Assembly (NCBI RefSeq): GCF_018294505.1
Contig: NC_057801.1
Span: 434,846,201 to 434,910,200, forward strand
Length of the DNA: 64,000 bases
From: Triticum aestivum
Taxonomy: Eukaryota > Streptophyta > Magnoliopsida > Poales > Poaceae
Direction: 5' to 3'
The position numbers and the translations under genes are program-made. Within the stretch, counting starts at the first letter, position 1. Each line of letters opens with the position of its first letter. Positions 1 to 11,955 of the stretch are shown piece by piece. The notes beneath the pieces are model-generated. The model worked only from the letters and a program-made list of their open reading frames with translations, searched no databases and was not told the DNA's origin.

Positions 1-560
1 TCGAGAAAATTTCTCAGATTCGAAAATAAAAAGTTTGAAAATTGTTTTCATATTTAAAAAAAGTTCGAAAAATTGTAAAAAGTGCACGACTTTGACAAAA
101 ATGAAACATGAAAAATAAAGAAACTAAAAAGAACAAAAGGAAAAGGATAAAATATAAAAATAAAACAAAATGTTTTGAAAAATATTCAATCTTTTTGAAA
201 AAAGGTCGTGTAATTTGAAAAATAAATAAACCAATTCAGAAAAGGTTGATGAAATTTGGGACAAAATGTCCTTAAATTTGAGAAAAGTTTACAGATTTGA
301 AAAAGTTCAAGGGTTGGAAAGTTTGTGAGATAAAAAAAATCACAAATATGAAAGAAGTTCAAGAATTTGGAAAGAAAGTTCACTTAAGATTTGAAAAAAA
401 AAGGTTCATAAAAATTGAAAAAAGTTATCAAAATTTGAAATGATATTCAGGAAATTATGAAAAGTTCATGAATTTGATAAAAGCAAAAGATTAAAAAGAA
501 AAAAGAAAAAAAGAAAAAACTATATGGGCCGGACCATTTAGATACTAGTGTTGTGTAGGG
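1..560. repeat. AT-rich degenerate short repeat tract
   Basis: The tract is built from loosely repeated units resembling AAAAGTTCANGAATTTGAAA, with long A and T runs. No reading frame here resembles a known protein; the open frames are by-products of low complexity. Tracts of this kind are common between transposons in large grass genomes. No clear period or boundary can be set by eye. Confidence 0.6.
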
Positions 561-741
561 GTGTGCGCCGGTTTGCAGAATGCACCTTGTTTGGCCCTTA
601 AGGCGTCGAATAGGAGTTGGGACGAAATTGTTCATTGCAGACATCCCCATATCAGACGATCGCTTGATGTTAGGATCATATTTGTACACGCATTAAGGGC
701 CATAGATTTGCGTGCGCCACGAGCGGGACACCGGAGGGCAA

Positions 742-1653
742 TCGTGCCGTCTGGATAGTATTGTGGAGGTGCCCTGCTCCTCCAAAGGTATGGATCTTCA
801 GTTGGCGTCTTGCAACAAATGCTTTGGCTACTATGGAAAATAAACTAAGACGACATATTGAAACTTCTGACATTTGTGCTTTTGTGGCATCGAACAGGAG
901 GATACTTTTCATGCTATGTGTAGGTGTCTGATGGCTACAGCTCTCTGGACAACTACGCGAGAATTATGGCCTATTCCAGATCTCCAAAGCATCAAGAACA
1001 CGGGCGATGAATGGCTGTTGCACCTACTGGATAGGTGTACCGAGACAGAGAGGTTGGTCATTCTCATGACGTTCTGGCGTGTGTGGCACTGTCGGAATGA
1101 AGTCACACACCAAAAACCAGCGCCACCAATTGAAAGTTCCAGGCGTTTTCTTCATAGCTATATCAACTCTCTCCTATGCATTAAGCAGCATCCTCTCGGC
1201 GACCTTGTGAAGGGGAAAATGGTGGTCAATGTTGGCAACAAGGGCTCCTAGCTAAAGCATGTTACCCAGCATGTAGATACTACAGCCACTGATCGTTGGC
1301 AGAAACCACCAGTAGGATGGGCGAAGCTGAACATAGATGGGTCGTATATTTAGGGTGACAACACTGGTGGTGCTGGAATGGTACCACGTGATGACACCGG
1401 CAGGATTATCTTTGCATCTTGTCGCTTTCTGTTGTCGTGTACATCACCTTTGGAGGCAGAAGTCGCAACATGCAGGGAGGGGATTTCTTTGGCGTTGGAA
1501 CGGACAGACAAGCCCCTGATAGTGGAGTCGGATTGCTTGCTAGCCATACAATTTATTCAGGAAACAAGCACTAATTGCTCACCTGTGGCAACGCTAGTCA
1601 AGGAGACAAAGAACCTCTTGTATGAAGGTCGTGAGTTTTTCTTAGTACATGTA
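742..1653 (+). pseudogene. LINE ORF2 C-terminus (zf-RVT plus RNase H), 5' part
   Basis: This is the distal part of a non-LTR (LINE) polyprotein: the zinc-binding zf-RVT segment followed by a plant RNase H-like (RVT_3) domain. From 742 the frame reads RAVWIVLWRCPAPPKVWIF, typical of the start of zf-RVT, then CGIEQEDTFHAMCRC with its paired Cys and His. After a stop at 1251 the RNase H part resumes near 1320 (WAKLNIDGS, GGAGMVPRD, EAEVATCREG, VESDCLLAIQ). A base is missing near 887 and the two domains lie in different frames, so this is a pseudogene. It stops abruptly at 1653 after LVHV, where the Harbinger terminal repeat begins, and resumes at 29917. RVT_3 plus zf-RVT also occurs in stand-alone plant genes, but the order and decay favour a LINE. 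Confidence 0.8.
1651..1653. repeat. Target-site duplication GTA, left copy
   Basis: GTA precedes the left Harbinger terminus and recurs at 29917-29919 just after the right terminus. Three bases is the usual length for PIF/Harbinger, although the sequence departs from the usual TWA. Confidence 0.6.
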
Positions 1654-3146
1654 GGGCGTGTTTGGTTACATTGCCAATTGAGCCTGGCCCAGCGAGCCTG
1701 GCTCTAGTGAGCCGGTTTGAGGGGATGCATGCAAAAAGATCCCAGATGCACATAGTTTGGTTGCCTGCATGTATCTTAGTTACATGCGACAATCATTTTT
1801 GACCCGGCGTTTGGTTGCCCACATTGCATTAGGCGCACATGTGACATGGTGTTTAATTGCAACCTACATAAGGTGTTGTCACCACTTCTAACTAGTGTTG
1901 AGCTTACTGTTGGAAATATGCCCTAGAGGCAATAATAAAAGGATTATTATTATATTTCCTTATTCATGATAATTGCCTTTTATTCATGCTATAATTGTGT
2001 TATCCGGAAATCGTAATACATGTGTGAATACATAGACCATAATATGTCCCTAGTGAGCCTCTAGTTGACTAGACCGTTGATCAACAGATAGGCATGGTTT
2101 CCTGACTATGGACATTGAATGTCATTGATTACGGGATCACATCATTAGGAGAATGATGTGATGGACAAGACCCAATCCTAAGCATAGCACAAGATCGTGT
2201 AGTTCGTTTGCTAGAGCTTTTCCAATGTCAAGTATCTTTTCCTTTGACCATGAGATCGTGTAACTCCCGGACACCGTAGGAGTTCTTTGGGTGTACCAAA
2301 CGTCACAACGTAACTAGGTGACTATAAAGGTATACTATGGGTATCTCCGAAAGTGTCTGGGTTGACACGGATCGAGACTGGGATTTGTCACTCCGTATGA
2401 CGGAGAGGTATCTCTGAGCCCACTCGGTAATGCATCATCATAATGAGCTCAAAGTGACCAAGTGTCTGGTCACGGGATCATGCATTACGGTACGAGTAAA
2501 GTGACTTGCCGGTAACGAGATTGAACGAGGTATTGGGATACCCACGATCGAATCTCGGGCAACTAACATACCGATTAACAAAGAGAATTGTATACGGGGT
2601 TGCGTGAATCCTCGACATCGTGGTTCATCCGATGAGATCATCGAGGAGCATGTGGGAGCCAACATGGGTATCCAGATCCCGCTGTTGGTTATTGACCGGA
2701 GAGCCGTCTCCGTCATGTCTACGTGTCTTCTGAACCTGTAGGGTCTACACACTTAAGGTTCGGTGATGCTAGGATTGTAGAGATATTTGTATGCAGCAAA
2801 CCGAAAGTTGTTCGGAGTCCCGGATGAGATCCTGTACGTCACGAGGAGTTCCGGAATGGTCCGAAGGAAAGGAATTATATATGGAAAGTCGAGTTTCGGC
2901 CATCGGGAAAGTTCCGGGGGTCACCGGTATTGTACCGGGACCACCGGAAGGGTCCCGGGGGTCCACCGGGTGGGGCCACCCATCCCGGAGGGCCCCATGG
3001 GCTGAAGTGGGAGGGGAACCAGCCCCTGGTGGGCTGGTGCGCCCCCCCCCCTTGCCCCCCCCCTTGCGCCTAGGGTTGGGAACCCTAGGGGAGAGGGCGC
3101 CTCCACTTGCCTTGGGGGCAACGCACCCCCCTTGGCCGCCGCCCCC

Positions 3147-3169
3147 CCTAGGAGATCCCATCTCCTAGG
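3147..3169. repeat. Palindrome upstream of the copia A TATA box
   Basis: CCTAGGAGAT and ATCTCCTAGG form a perfect 10-bp inverted repeat around CCC. It lies about 20 bp upstream of the TATA box. The 3' LTR of the same element lacks this palindrome and about 40 bp around it. Confidence 0.7.
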
Positions 3170-3190
3170 GCCGGCGCCTCCCTGGGGACC

Positions 3191-3200
3191 CTATATATAG
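3191..3200 (+). promoter_or_regulatory. LTR TATA box, copia A 5' LTR
   Basis: CTATATATAG in a GC-rich context fits the pol II promoter that sets the U3/R boundary. The same motif is at 27467-27476 in the 3' LTR. Confidence 0.7.
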
Positions 3201-3619
3201 AGGGGGAGGGAGGGCAGCCGCACCCTTGCACTTGGCGCCTCCCTTCCCCCTTGCTACACCTCTCCCTCCCACAGACGCTTGGCGAAGCCCTGCCGGGATC
3301 CCTGCTGCATCCACCACCACGCCGTCGTGTTGCTGGATCTTCATAAACCTCTCCTTCCCCCCTTGCTGGATGAAGAAGGAGGAGACGTCACGCTGACCGT
3401 GCGTGTATTGAACACGGAGGTGCCGTCCGTTCGGCGCTAGGATCTCCGGTGATTTGGATCACGACGAGTACGACTCCCTCAACCCCGTTCCCTTGAACGC
3501 TTCCGCTCGATATACAAGGGTATGTAGATGCACTCCTCTCTCTCGTTGCTAGATGAACTCATAGATTGATCTTGGTGAAACCGTAGAATTTTTTTTCTTT
3601 TCTGCAATGTTCCCCAACA

Positions 3620-4915
3620 ATGGCATCATGAGCTAGGTCTATGCGTAGTTCTCTTTGCACGAGTGGAACACAAATCTGTTGTGGGCGTAGATGTTGTCAA
3701 CTTTCTTGCCACTACTGGTCTTATTTTGCTTCGGCGGTATTGTGGGATGAAGCGGCCCGGACCGACCTTACACGTACGCTTACGTGAGACAGGTTCCACC
3801 GACTGACATGCACTAGTTGCATAAGGTGGCTAGCGGGTGTCTGTCTCTCCCACTTTAGTTGGAGCGAATTCGATGAAAAGGGTCCTTATGGAGGGTAAAT
3901 AGAAGTTGACAAATCACGTTGTGGCTTTTTCGTAGGTAAGAAAAGGTTCTTGCTAGAACCCTATTGCAGCCACGTAAAAGATGCAACAACAATTAGAGGA
4001 CGTCTAACTTGTTTTTGCAGCAATTGCTTTGTGATGTGATATGGCCAAAAGTTGTGATGAATGATGAATGATATATTGTGATGTATGAGATCATGTTCTT
4101 GTAATAGGAATCACGACTTGCATGTCGATGAGTATGACAACCGGCAGGAGCCATAGGAGTTGTCTTAATTATTGTATGACCTGCGTGTCAATGATTTAAC
4201 GCCATGTAATTACTTTACTTTATTGCTAAACCGTTAGCTATAGTAGTAGAAGTAATAGTTGGCGAGCAACTTCATGGAGACACGATGATGGAGATCATGA
4301 TGATGGAGATCATGGTGTCATGCCGGTGACGAAGATGATCATGGAGCCCCGAAGATGGAGATCAAAGGAGCTATATGATATTGGCCATATCATGTCACTA
4401 CTATTTGATTGCATGTGATGTTTATCATGTTTTTGCATCTTGTTTACTTAGAACGACGGTAGTAAATAAGATGATCCCTCATAATAATTTCAAGAAAGTG
4501 TTCCCCCTAACTGTGCGCCGTTGCGACAGTTTGTTGTTTCGAAGCACCACGTGATGATCGGGTGTGATAGATTCTAAGGTTCACATACAACGGGTGTAAG
4601 ACAGATTTACACATGCAAAACACTTAGGTTAACTTGACGAGCCTAGCATGTACAGACATGGCCTCGGAACACAAGAGACCGAAAGGTCGAACATGAGTCA
4701 TATGGAAGATACGATCAACATGGAGATGTTCACCGATGATGACTAGTCCGTCTCACATGATGATCGGACACGGCCTAGTCGACTCGGATCATGTAACACT
4801 TAGATGACTAGAGGGATGTCTAATCTGAGTGGGAGTTCATTAAATAATTTGATTAGATGAACTTAATTATCATGAACTTAGTCTAAAATCTTTGCAAAAA
4901 TGTCTTGTAGATCAA
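3620..4915 (+). other. Copia A leader with primer-binding site
   Basis: TGGCATCATGAGC at 3621-3633 matches the initiator tRNA-Met type of primer-binding site used by BARE-like elements. The rest is a long untranslated leader with no supported gene, of the length usual for the family. Confidence 0.75.
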
Positions 4916-7900
4916 ATGGCCAACGCTCATGTCAACATGAACTTCAACGCGTTCCTAGAGAAAACCAAGCTGAAAGATGATGGCAGCAACTATAAGGACT
5001 GGGTCCGGAACCTGAGGATCATCCTCATAGCTGCCTAGAAAGCATATGTCCTAGAAGGACCGCTAGGTGAAGCACCCATCCCAGAGAACCAAGACGTTAT
5101 GAACGCTTGGCAGTCACGTGCTGATGATTACTCCCTCGTTCAGTGCGGCATGCTTTACAGCTTAGAACTGGGGCTCCAAAAGCGTTTTGAGCAACACGGA
5201 GCATATGAGATGTTCGAGGAGCTGAAAATGGTTTTCCAAGCTCACGCCCGGGTCAAGAGATATGAAGTCTCCGACAAGTTCTATAGTTGTAAGATGGAGG
5301 AAAATAGTTCTGTCAGTGAGCACATACTCAAAATGTCTGGGTTGCACAACCGCCTGTCCCAGCTGGACATTAACCTCCCGGACGAGGCGGTCATTGATAG
5401 AATCCTTCAGTCGCTCCCACCGAGCTACAAGAGCTTTGTGATGAACTACAATATGCAGGGGATGGTGAAAACTATTCCTGAAGTATTTTCAATGCTGAAG
5501 TCAGCAGAGGTTGAAATCAAAAAGGAACATCAAGTGTTGATGGTCAATAAAACCACAAAGTTCAAGAATGGCAAGGGTAAGAAGAACTTCAAGAAGGACG
5601 GCAAGGATGTTGCCGCGCCCGGTAAGCCAGTTGCCGGGAAGAAGTCAAAGAATGGACCCAAGCCTGAGACTGAGTGCTTTTATTGCAAAGGGAAGGGTCA
5701 CTGGAAGCGGAACTATCCCAAATACTTAGCGGACAAGAAGGCCGGCAACACTAAAGGTATATGTGATATACATGTAATTGATGTGTACCTTACCAGTGCT
5801 CGTTGTAGCTCCTGGGTATTTGATACCGGTGCCGTTGCTCATATTTGTAACTCAAAGCAGGAGCTGCGGAATAAGCGGAGACTGGCGAAGGACGAGGTGA
5901 CGATGCGCATCGGGAATGGTTCCAAGGTCGATGTGATCGCCGTCGGCACGCTACCTCTACATTTACCCATGGGATTAGTTTTAAACCTGAATAATTGTTA
6001 TTTAGTGCCAAGTTTGAGCATGAACATTGTATCTGGATCTCGTTTAATACGAGATGGCTACTCATTTAAATCCGAGAATAATGGTTGTTCTATTTATATG
6101 AGAGATATGTTTTATGGTCATGCTCCGATGGTCAATGGTTTATTCTTAATGAATCTCGAACGTAATGTTACACATATTCATAGTGTGAATACCAAAAGAT
6201 GTAAAGTTGATAACGATAGTCCCACATACTTGTGGCACTGCCGCCTTGGTCACATTGGTGTCAAGCGCATGAAGAAGCTCCATGCAGATGGACTTTTAGA
6301 GTCTCTCGATTATGAATCATTTGACACATGCGAACCATGCCTCATGGGCAAAATGACCAAGACTCCGTTCTCCGGAACAATGGAGCGAGCAACCAACTTA
6401 TTGGAAATCATACATACTGATGTGTGCGGTCCAATGAGCGTTGAGGCTCGCGGAGGATATCATTATGTTCTCACTCTCACTGATGACTTGAGTAGATATG
6501 GGTATGTCTACTTGATGAAACACAAGTCTGAGACCTTTGAAAAGTTCAAGGAATTTCAGAATGAAGTAGAGAATCAACGTGACCGAAAAATAAAGTTCTT
6601 ACGATCAGATCGTGGAGGAGAATATTTAAGTCACGAATTTGGTACGCACTTAAGGAAATGTGGAATCGTTTCACAACTCACGCCGCCTGGAACACCTCAG
6701 CGTAATGGTGTGTCCGAACGTCGTAATCGCACTCTATTGGATATGGTGCGATCTATGATGTCTCTTACCGATTTACCGCTATCATTTTGGGTATACGCTC
6801 TAGAGACAGCTACATTCACTTTAAATAGGGCTCCGTCTAAATCCGTTGAGACGACACCGTATGAATTATGGTTTGGGAAGAAACCTAAGCTGTCGTTTCT
6901 AAAAGTTTGGGGATGCGATGCTTATGTCAAGAAACTTCAACCTGAAAAGCTCGAACCCAAGTCGGAGAAATGCGTCTTCATAGGATACCCTAAGGAAACC
7001 ATTGGGTATACCTTCTACCTTAGATCCGAAGGCAAGATCTTTGTTGCCAAGAGCGGATCCTTTCTGGAAAAAGAGTTTCTCTCGAAAGGAGTAAGTGGGA
7101 GGAAAGTAGAACTCGATGAAGTACTACCTCTTGAACCGGAAAGTAGTGCAGCTCAGGAAAATGTTCCTGTGGTGCCTACACCGACTGGAGAGGAAATTAA
7201 TGATGATGATCAAGGTACTTCGGATCAAGTTGCTACTGAACTTCGTAGGTCCACAAGGACACGTTCCACACCAGAGTGGTATGGCAACCCTGTCCTGGAG
7301 ATCATGTTGTTAGACAACGGTGAACCTTCGAACTATGAAGAATGGCGGGCCCAGATTCCAACAAGTGGCTTGAAGCCATGCAATCCGAGATAGAATCCAT
7401 GTATGAAAACAAAGTATGGACTTTGACAGACTTGCCCGATGATCGGTGAGCAATATAAAACAAATGGATCTTTAAGAAGAAGACGGACGCGGATGGTAAT
7501 GTTACCATCTATAAAGCTCAACTTGTCGCTAAGGGTTATCGGCAAGTTCAAGGGGTTGACTACGATGAGACTTTCTCTCCCGTAGCGAAGCTGAAGTCCG
7601 TCCGAATCATGTTAGCAATTGTCGCATACTATGATTATGAGATATGGCAGATGGACGTCAAAACGGCATTCCTTAACGGCTATCTTAAGGAAGAACTGTA
7701 GATGATGCAGCCGGAAGGTTTTGTCGATCCTAAGAATGCTAATAAGGTGTGCAAGCTCCAGCGATCCATTTATGGGCTGGTGCAAGCATCTCGGAGTTGG
7801 AACATTCGCTTTGATGAGATGATCAAAGCGTTTGGGTTTATGCAGACTTATGGAGAAGCCTGCATTTACAAGAAAGTGAGTGGGAGCTCTATAGCATTTC

Positions 7901-8891
7901 TCATATTATATGTAGATGACATACTTTTGATGGAAATGATATAGAACTGTTGGACGGCATTAAGGCCTACTTGAATAAGTGTTTTTCAATGAAGGACCTT
8001 GGAGAAGCTGCTTACATATTAGGCATCAAGATCTATAGGGATAGATCAAGACGCCTCATAGGTCTTTCACAAAGCACATACCTTGATAAGATATTGAAGA
8101 AGTTCAATATGGATCAGTACAAGAAAGGGTTCTTGCCTGTATTGCAAGGTGTGAGATTGAGCTCGGCTCAATGCCCGACCACGGCAGAAGATATAGAAGA
8201 GATGAGTGTCATCCCCTATGCATCAGCCATAGGATCTATTATGTATGCCATGATGTGTACCAGACCTGATGTAAGCCTTGCCGTAAGTTTGGTAGGAAAG
8301 TACCAAAGTAATCCCGGCAAGGAACACTGGACAGTGGTCAAGAATATCCTGAAGTACCTGAAAAGGACAAAGGACATTTTTCTCGTCTATGAAGGTGACG
8401 AAGAGCTCGTCGTAAAGGGTTACGTCGACGCTAGCTTCGACACAGATCTGGATGACTCTAAGTCACAAACTAGATACGTGTATATGTTGAATCATGGAGC
8501 AGTAAGCTGGTGCAGTTGCAAGCAGAGCGTCATGGCGGGATCTACACGTGAAGCGGAGTACATGGCAGCCTCAGAGGCAGCGCATGAAGCAATATGGATG
8601 AAGGAGTTCATCACCGACCTAGGAGTCATACCCAATGCGTCGGGGCCGATCACTCTCTTCTGTAACAACACTGTAGTTATTGCCCTTGCCAAGGAGCCCA
8701 GGTTTCACAAGAAGACCAGGCACATCAAGCGTCGTTTCAACTCCATCCGTGAAAATGTTCAAGATGGAGACATAGATATTTGCAAAGTACATACGAATCT
8801 GAATGTCGCAGATCCGTTGACTAAACCTCTTTCGCGAGCAAAACATGATCAACACCAGAACTCTATGGGTGTTCGATTCATCACAATGTAA
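4916..8891 (+). pseudogene. Copia A Gag-Pol polyprotein, decayed
   Basis: Domain order is Gag, protease, integrase, reverse transcriptase, RNase H, which defines Ty1-copia. The start is the ATG at 4916, in frame with the long open stretch 5099-7393; a TAG near 5036 interrupts Gag. The zinc knuckle reads CFYCKGKGHWKRNYPKY, in which the last Cys of CCHC is Tyr. Protease has WVFDTGAVAHICNS. The pre-integrase HHCC is present (WHCRLGHIG, CEPCLMGK). Integrase keeps D, D, 35, E (HTDVCGP, RSDRGGEY, GVSERRNRT). A frameshift near 7355, a TGA near 7448 and a TAG near 7700 break RT. RT keeps VKTAFLNGYL and YVDD, then shifts frame near 7935. RNase H runs to 8891 (VDASFDTD, SVMAGSTREAEYMA, DPLTKPLSRAKHD). 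This copy is not autonomous. Confidence 0.9.
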
Positions 8892-8910
8892 CTAGATTAT
8901 TGACTCTAGT

Positions 8911-8923
8911 GCAAGTGGGAGAC
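8911..8923 (+). other. Polypurine tract of copia A
   Basis: GCAAGTGGGAGAC lies directly before the 3' LTR, where plus-strand DNA synthesis is primed. Its mirror image, GTCTCCCACTTGC, occurs at 11208 in copia B. Confidence 0.8.
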
Positions 8924-9465
8924 TGTTGGAAATATGCCCTAGACGCAATAATAAAAGGATTATTATTATATTTCCTTGTTCATGATAATTGTCTTTTATT
9001 CATGCTATAATTGTGTTATCCGGAAATCGTAATACATGTGTGAATAAATAGACCATAATATGTCCCTAGTGAGCCTCTAGTTGACTAGCCTGTTGATCAA
9101 CAGATAGTCATGGTTTCCTGACTATGGACATTGAATGTCATTGATAACGGGATCACATCATTAGGAGAATGATGTGATGGACAAGACCCAATCCTAAGCA
9201 TAGCACAAGATCGTGTAGTTCATTTGCTAGAGCTTTTCCAGTGTCAAGTATCTTTTCCTTTGACCATGAGATCATGTAACTCCCGGGCACCATAGGAGTG
9301 CTTTGGGTGTACCAAACGTCACAACGTAACTGGGTGACTATAAAGGTATACTACGGGTATCTCCGAAAGTGTCTGTTGGGTTGACACGGATCGAGACTGG
9401 GATTTGTCACTCCGTATGACGGAGAGGTATCTCTGGCCCACTCGGTAATGCATCATCATAATGAG
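8924..9465 (+). repeat. 3' LTR of copia A, first part
   Basis: It matches 5' LTR positions from 1908 to about 2440 and stops at AATGAG, where copia B begins. ATGAG (9461-9465) is the target duplication repeated at 26757-26761. Confidence 0.9.
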
Positions 9466-11207
9466 TGATGGGCAATGTAGTAATTTCAAAAAAAATCCTA
9501 CCCACATGCAAGATCATGGTGATGCATAGCAACGAGAGGGGAGAATGTGTCCACGTACCCTCATAGACCGAAAGCGGAAGCGTTATGACAACGCGGTTGA
9601 TGTAGTCGTACGTCTTCACGATCCGACCGATCCAAGTACCGAACGTACGGCACCTCCGAATTCAGCACACGTTCAGCTCGATGACGATCCCCGGACTCCG
9701 ATCCAGCAGGGTGTCGGGGATGAGTTCCGTCAGCACGACAGCGTGGTGACGATGATGATGTTATACCGACGCAGGGCTTCGCCTAAGCACCGCAACAATA
9801 TGACTGGGGTGGAATATGGTGGAGGGGGGCACCGCACATGGCTAAGGAACGATCACGAAGATCAACTTGAGTGTCATGGGGTGCCCCCTGCCTCCGTATA
9901 TAAAGGAGCAAGGGGGAGGGGGCGGCCGGCCAAGGGAGGGCGCGCCAGGGAGGAGTCCTACTCCCACCGGGAGTAGGATCCCTCCTTTCCTAGTCCAACT
10001 AGGAGAGGGGAAGGAAGGGAAGGAGAAGGAGAAGGAAGGAGAGGGAGGAAAAGGAGGAAAGTGGGGCCGGCCCCCTAGTCCAATTCGGTTTGGGCTAGGG
10101 GGGTCGCGCGCCCTGCCTCCTCTCTTCCACCACTTGGCCCATGAGGCCCATTGCTTCTTCCTCGTATTCCCGTAACTCCCCGGTACCCCCGAAAATACCC
10201 GAATCACTCGGAACCTTTCCGAAGTCCGAATATAGTCGTCCAATATATCGATCTTTATGTCTCGACCATTTTGAGACTCCTCGTCATGTCCCCGATCTCA
10301 TCCGGGACTCCGAACTCCTTCGGTACGTCAAAACTCATAAACTCATAATATAACTGTCATCGAAACCTTAAGCGTGCGGACCCTACGGGTTCGAGAACAA
10401 TGTAGACATGACCTAGAACTGTTTCCGATCAATAACCAATAGCGGAACCTGGATGCTCATATTGGCTCCTACATATTCTACGAAGATCTTTATCGGTCAA
10501 ACCGCATAACAGCATACGGTGTTCCCTTTGTCATCGGTATGTTACTTGCCCGAGATTCGATCGTCGGTATCTCAATACCTAGTTCAATCTCGTTACCGGC
10601 AAGTCTCTTTACTCATTACGTAATGCATCATTCCGTAACTAACTAATTAGCTACATTGCTTGCAAGGCTTATAGTGATGTGCATTACCGAGAGGGCCCAG
10701 AGATACCTCTCCGACAATTGGAGTGACAAATCCTAATCTCGAAATATGCCAACCCAACATGTACCTTCGGAGTCACCTGTAGAGTTCCTTTATAATCACC
10801 CAGTTACCTTGTGACGTTTGGTAGCACACAAAGTGTTCTTCCAATAAACAGGAGTTGCATAATCTCATAGTCATAGGAACATGTATAAGTCATGAAGAAA
10901 GCAATAGCAACATACTAAACGATCAAGTGCTAAGCTAACAGAATGGGTCAAGTCAATCACATCATTCTTCTAATGATGTGATCCCGTTAATCAAATGACA
11001 ACTCATGTCTATGGTTAGGAAACTTAACCATCTTTGATTAACGAGCTAGTCAAGTAGAGGCATACTAGTGACACTATGTTTGTCTATGTATTCACACATG
11101 TATTATGTTTCTGGTTAATACAATTCTAGTATGAATAATAAACATTTATCATGAAATAAGAAAATAAATAATAACTTTATTATTGCCTCTAGGGCATATT
11201 TCCTTCA
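9466..11207 (-). repeat. 3' LTR of copia B (left on the + strand)
   Basis: A 1742-bp LTR. Its minus-strand promoter has a TATA-like TTTATATACGG near 9895-9905. A strong inverted repeat (GGAGTCCTACTCCC, GGGAGTAGGATCCC) upstream covers about 9952-9982. By eye it differs from the right LTR at about 2.5 to 3 percent of sites. Confidence 0.9.
9952..9982. repeat. LTR hairpin of copia B, left copy
   Basis: An inverted repeat of 13 to 14 bp around a short ACC loop, upstream of the minus-strand TATA. The same structure is at 25502-25532 in the other LTR. Confidence 0.65.
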
Positions 11208-11436
11208 GTCTCCCACTTGCACTAGAGTCAATAATCTAGTTCACATCGCCATGTGATTTAACACCAATATTCACATCTGAATGTGATTAATACCCATAGT
11301 TGACATCGTCATGTGATCAACACCCAAAGGGTTTACTAGAGTCAATAATCTAGTTCACATCGTTATGTGATTAACACCCAAAGAGTACTAAGGTATGATC
11401 ATGTTTTGCTTGTGAGAGAAGTTTAGTCAACGGGTC
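11208..11436 (-). pseudogene. Copia B 3' end: polypurine tract, UTR repeats and last RNase H codons
   Basis: GTCTCCCACTTGC at 11208 is the polypurine tract in reverse. Next comes a 3' untranslated stretch with imperfect repeats of CACATCGNNATGTGAT (about 11241, 11302 and 11357). The minus strand at 11436-11390 encodes PLTKLLSQAKHDHT, the C-terminus of copia RNase H, which continues across gypsy C into 20157. Confidence 0.75.
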
Positions 11437-11955
11437 TGTTGGGGATATAACTATTTGTGTAAGCCGTCCAGGAGGGGCTGGGTTACGCAAAGAGACTCAT
11501 CAGAGAGAAGCCCAAGGCCAAACATGAAGATAGCGGTTCAAGATGGACTTAAGGCCCGCTGGGGACTTAAGGCCCGTTGTAGTAAACCGTTGTAATAATA
11601 TTACTTGTATCATAAGGTAGACTTAACTAGTCACCGAGCCGGACATTGTTTATAAGCCGGCCGGGACTCTATAAGCCGCAGGGCGTCGACCCGTGTATAT
11701 AAGGGGACGACCCACTGGCGGCTTAGGGCAAGAAACAACTCATCGAGAGCCAGGCATAGCGTATCTCGCTCCCTGGTCATCGAAACATCAATACCAACCC
11801 AACTAGACGTAGGCCTTACCTTCACCGTAAGGGGCCGAACTAGTATAAACCCTCTCGTGTCCTTTGTCCCGTTTAACCCCTTCAAGTTTCCTAGTTGCGA
11901 TGGCTCCACAACTAAGTCCTTTCACGAGGACATCTGACGTGACAATTCCACGACA
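11437..11955 (+). repeat. 5' LTR of gypsy C
   Basis: 519 bp, TG...CA. A TATA box lies at 11694-11704. The Gag start codon at 11900 is inside the LTR, 56 bp before its end. Confidence 0.92.
11694..11704 (+). promoter_or_regulatory. LTR TATA box, gypsy C
   Basis: TGTATATAAGG lies 200 bp upstream of the Gag start codon. The same site is in the 3' LTR near 19895. Confidence 0.7.

Larger units (their letters stand above)
1908..3619 (+). repeat. 5' LTR of copia A
   Basis: A 1712-bp LTR bounded by TG...CA, with TGTTGG at the start and CCAACA at the end as an inverted terminal motif. A TATA box lies at 3191-3200 with a perfect palindrome just upstream. It is followed directly by the primer-binding site. 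Confidence 0.92.

Noticed and set aside
2769..3168. Two opposite-strand frames of about 125 codons in the copia A LTR
   Set aside because: Gly/Pro-rich translation of the GC-rich LTR promoter; broken in the 3' LTR copy.
11241..11375. CACATCGNNATGTGAT repeats as a CRISPR or operator array
   Set aside because: Irregular spacing and sequence, located in the 3' untranslated part of copia B; ordinary retroelement UTR repeats.
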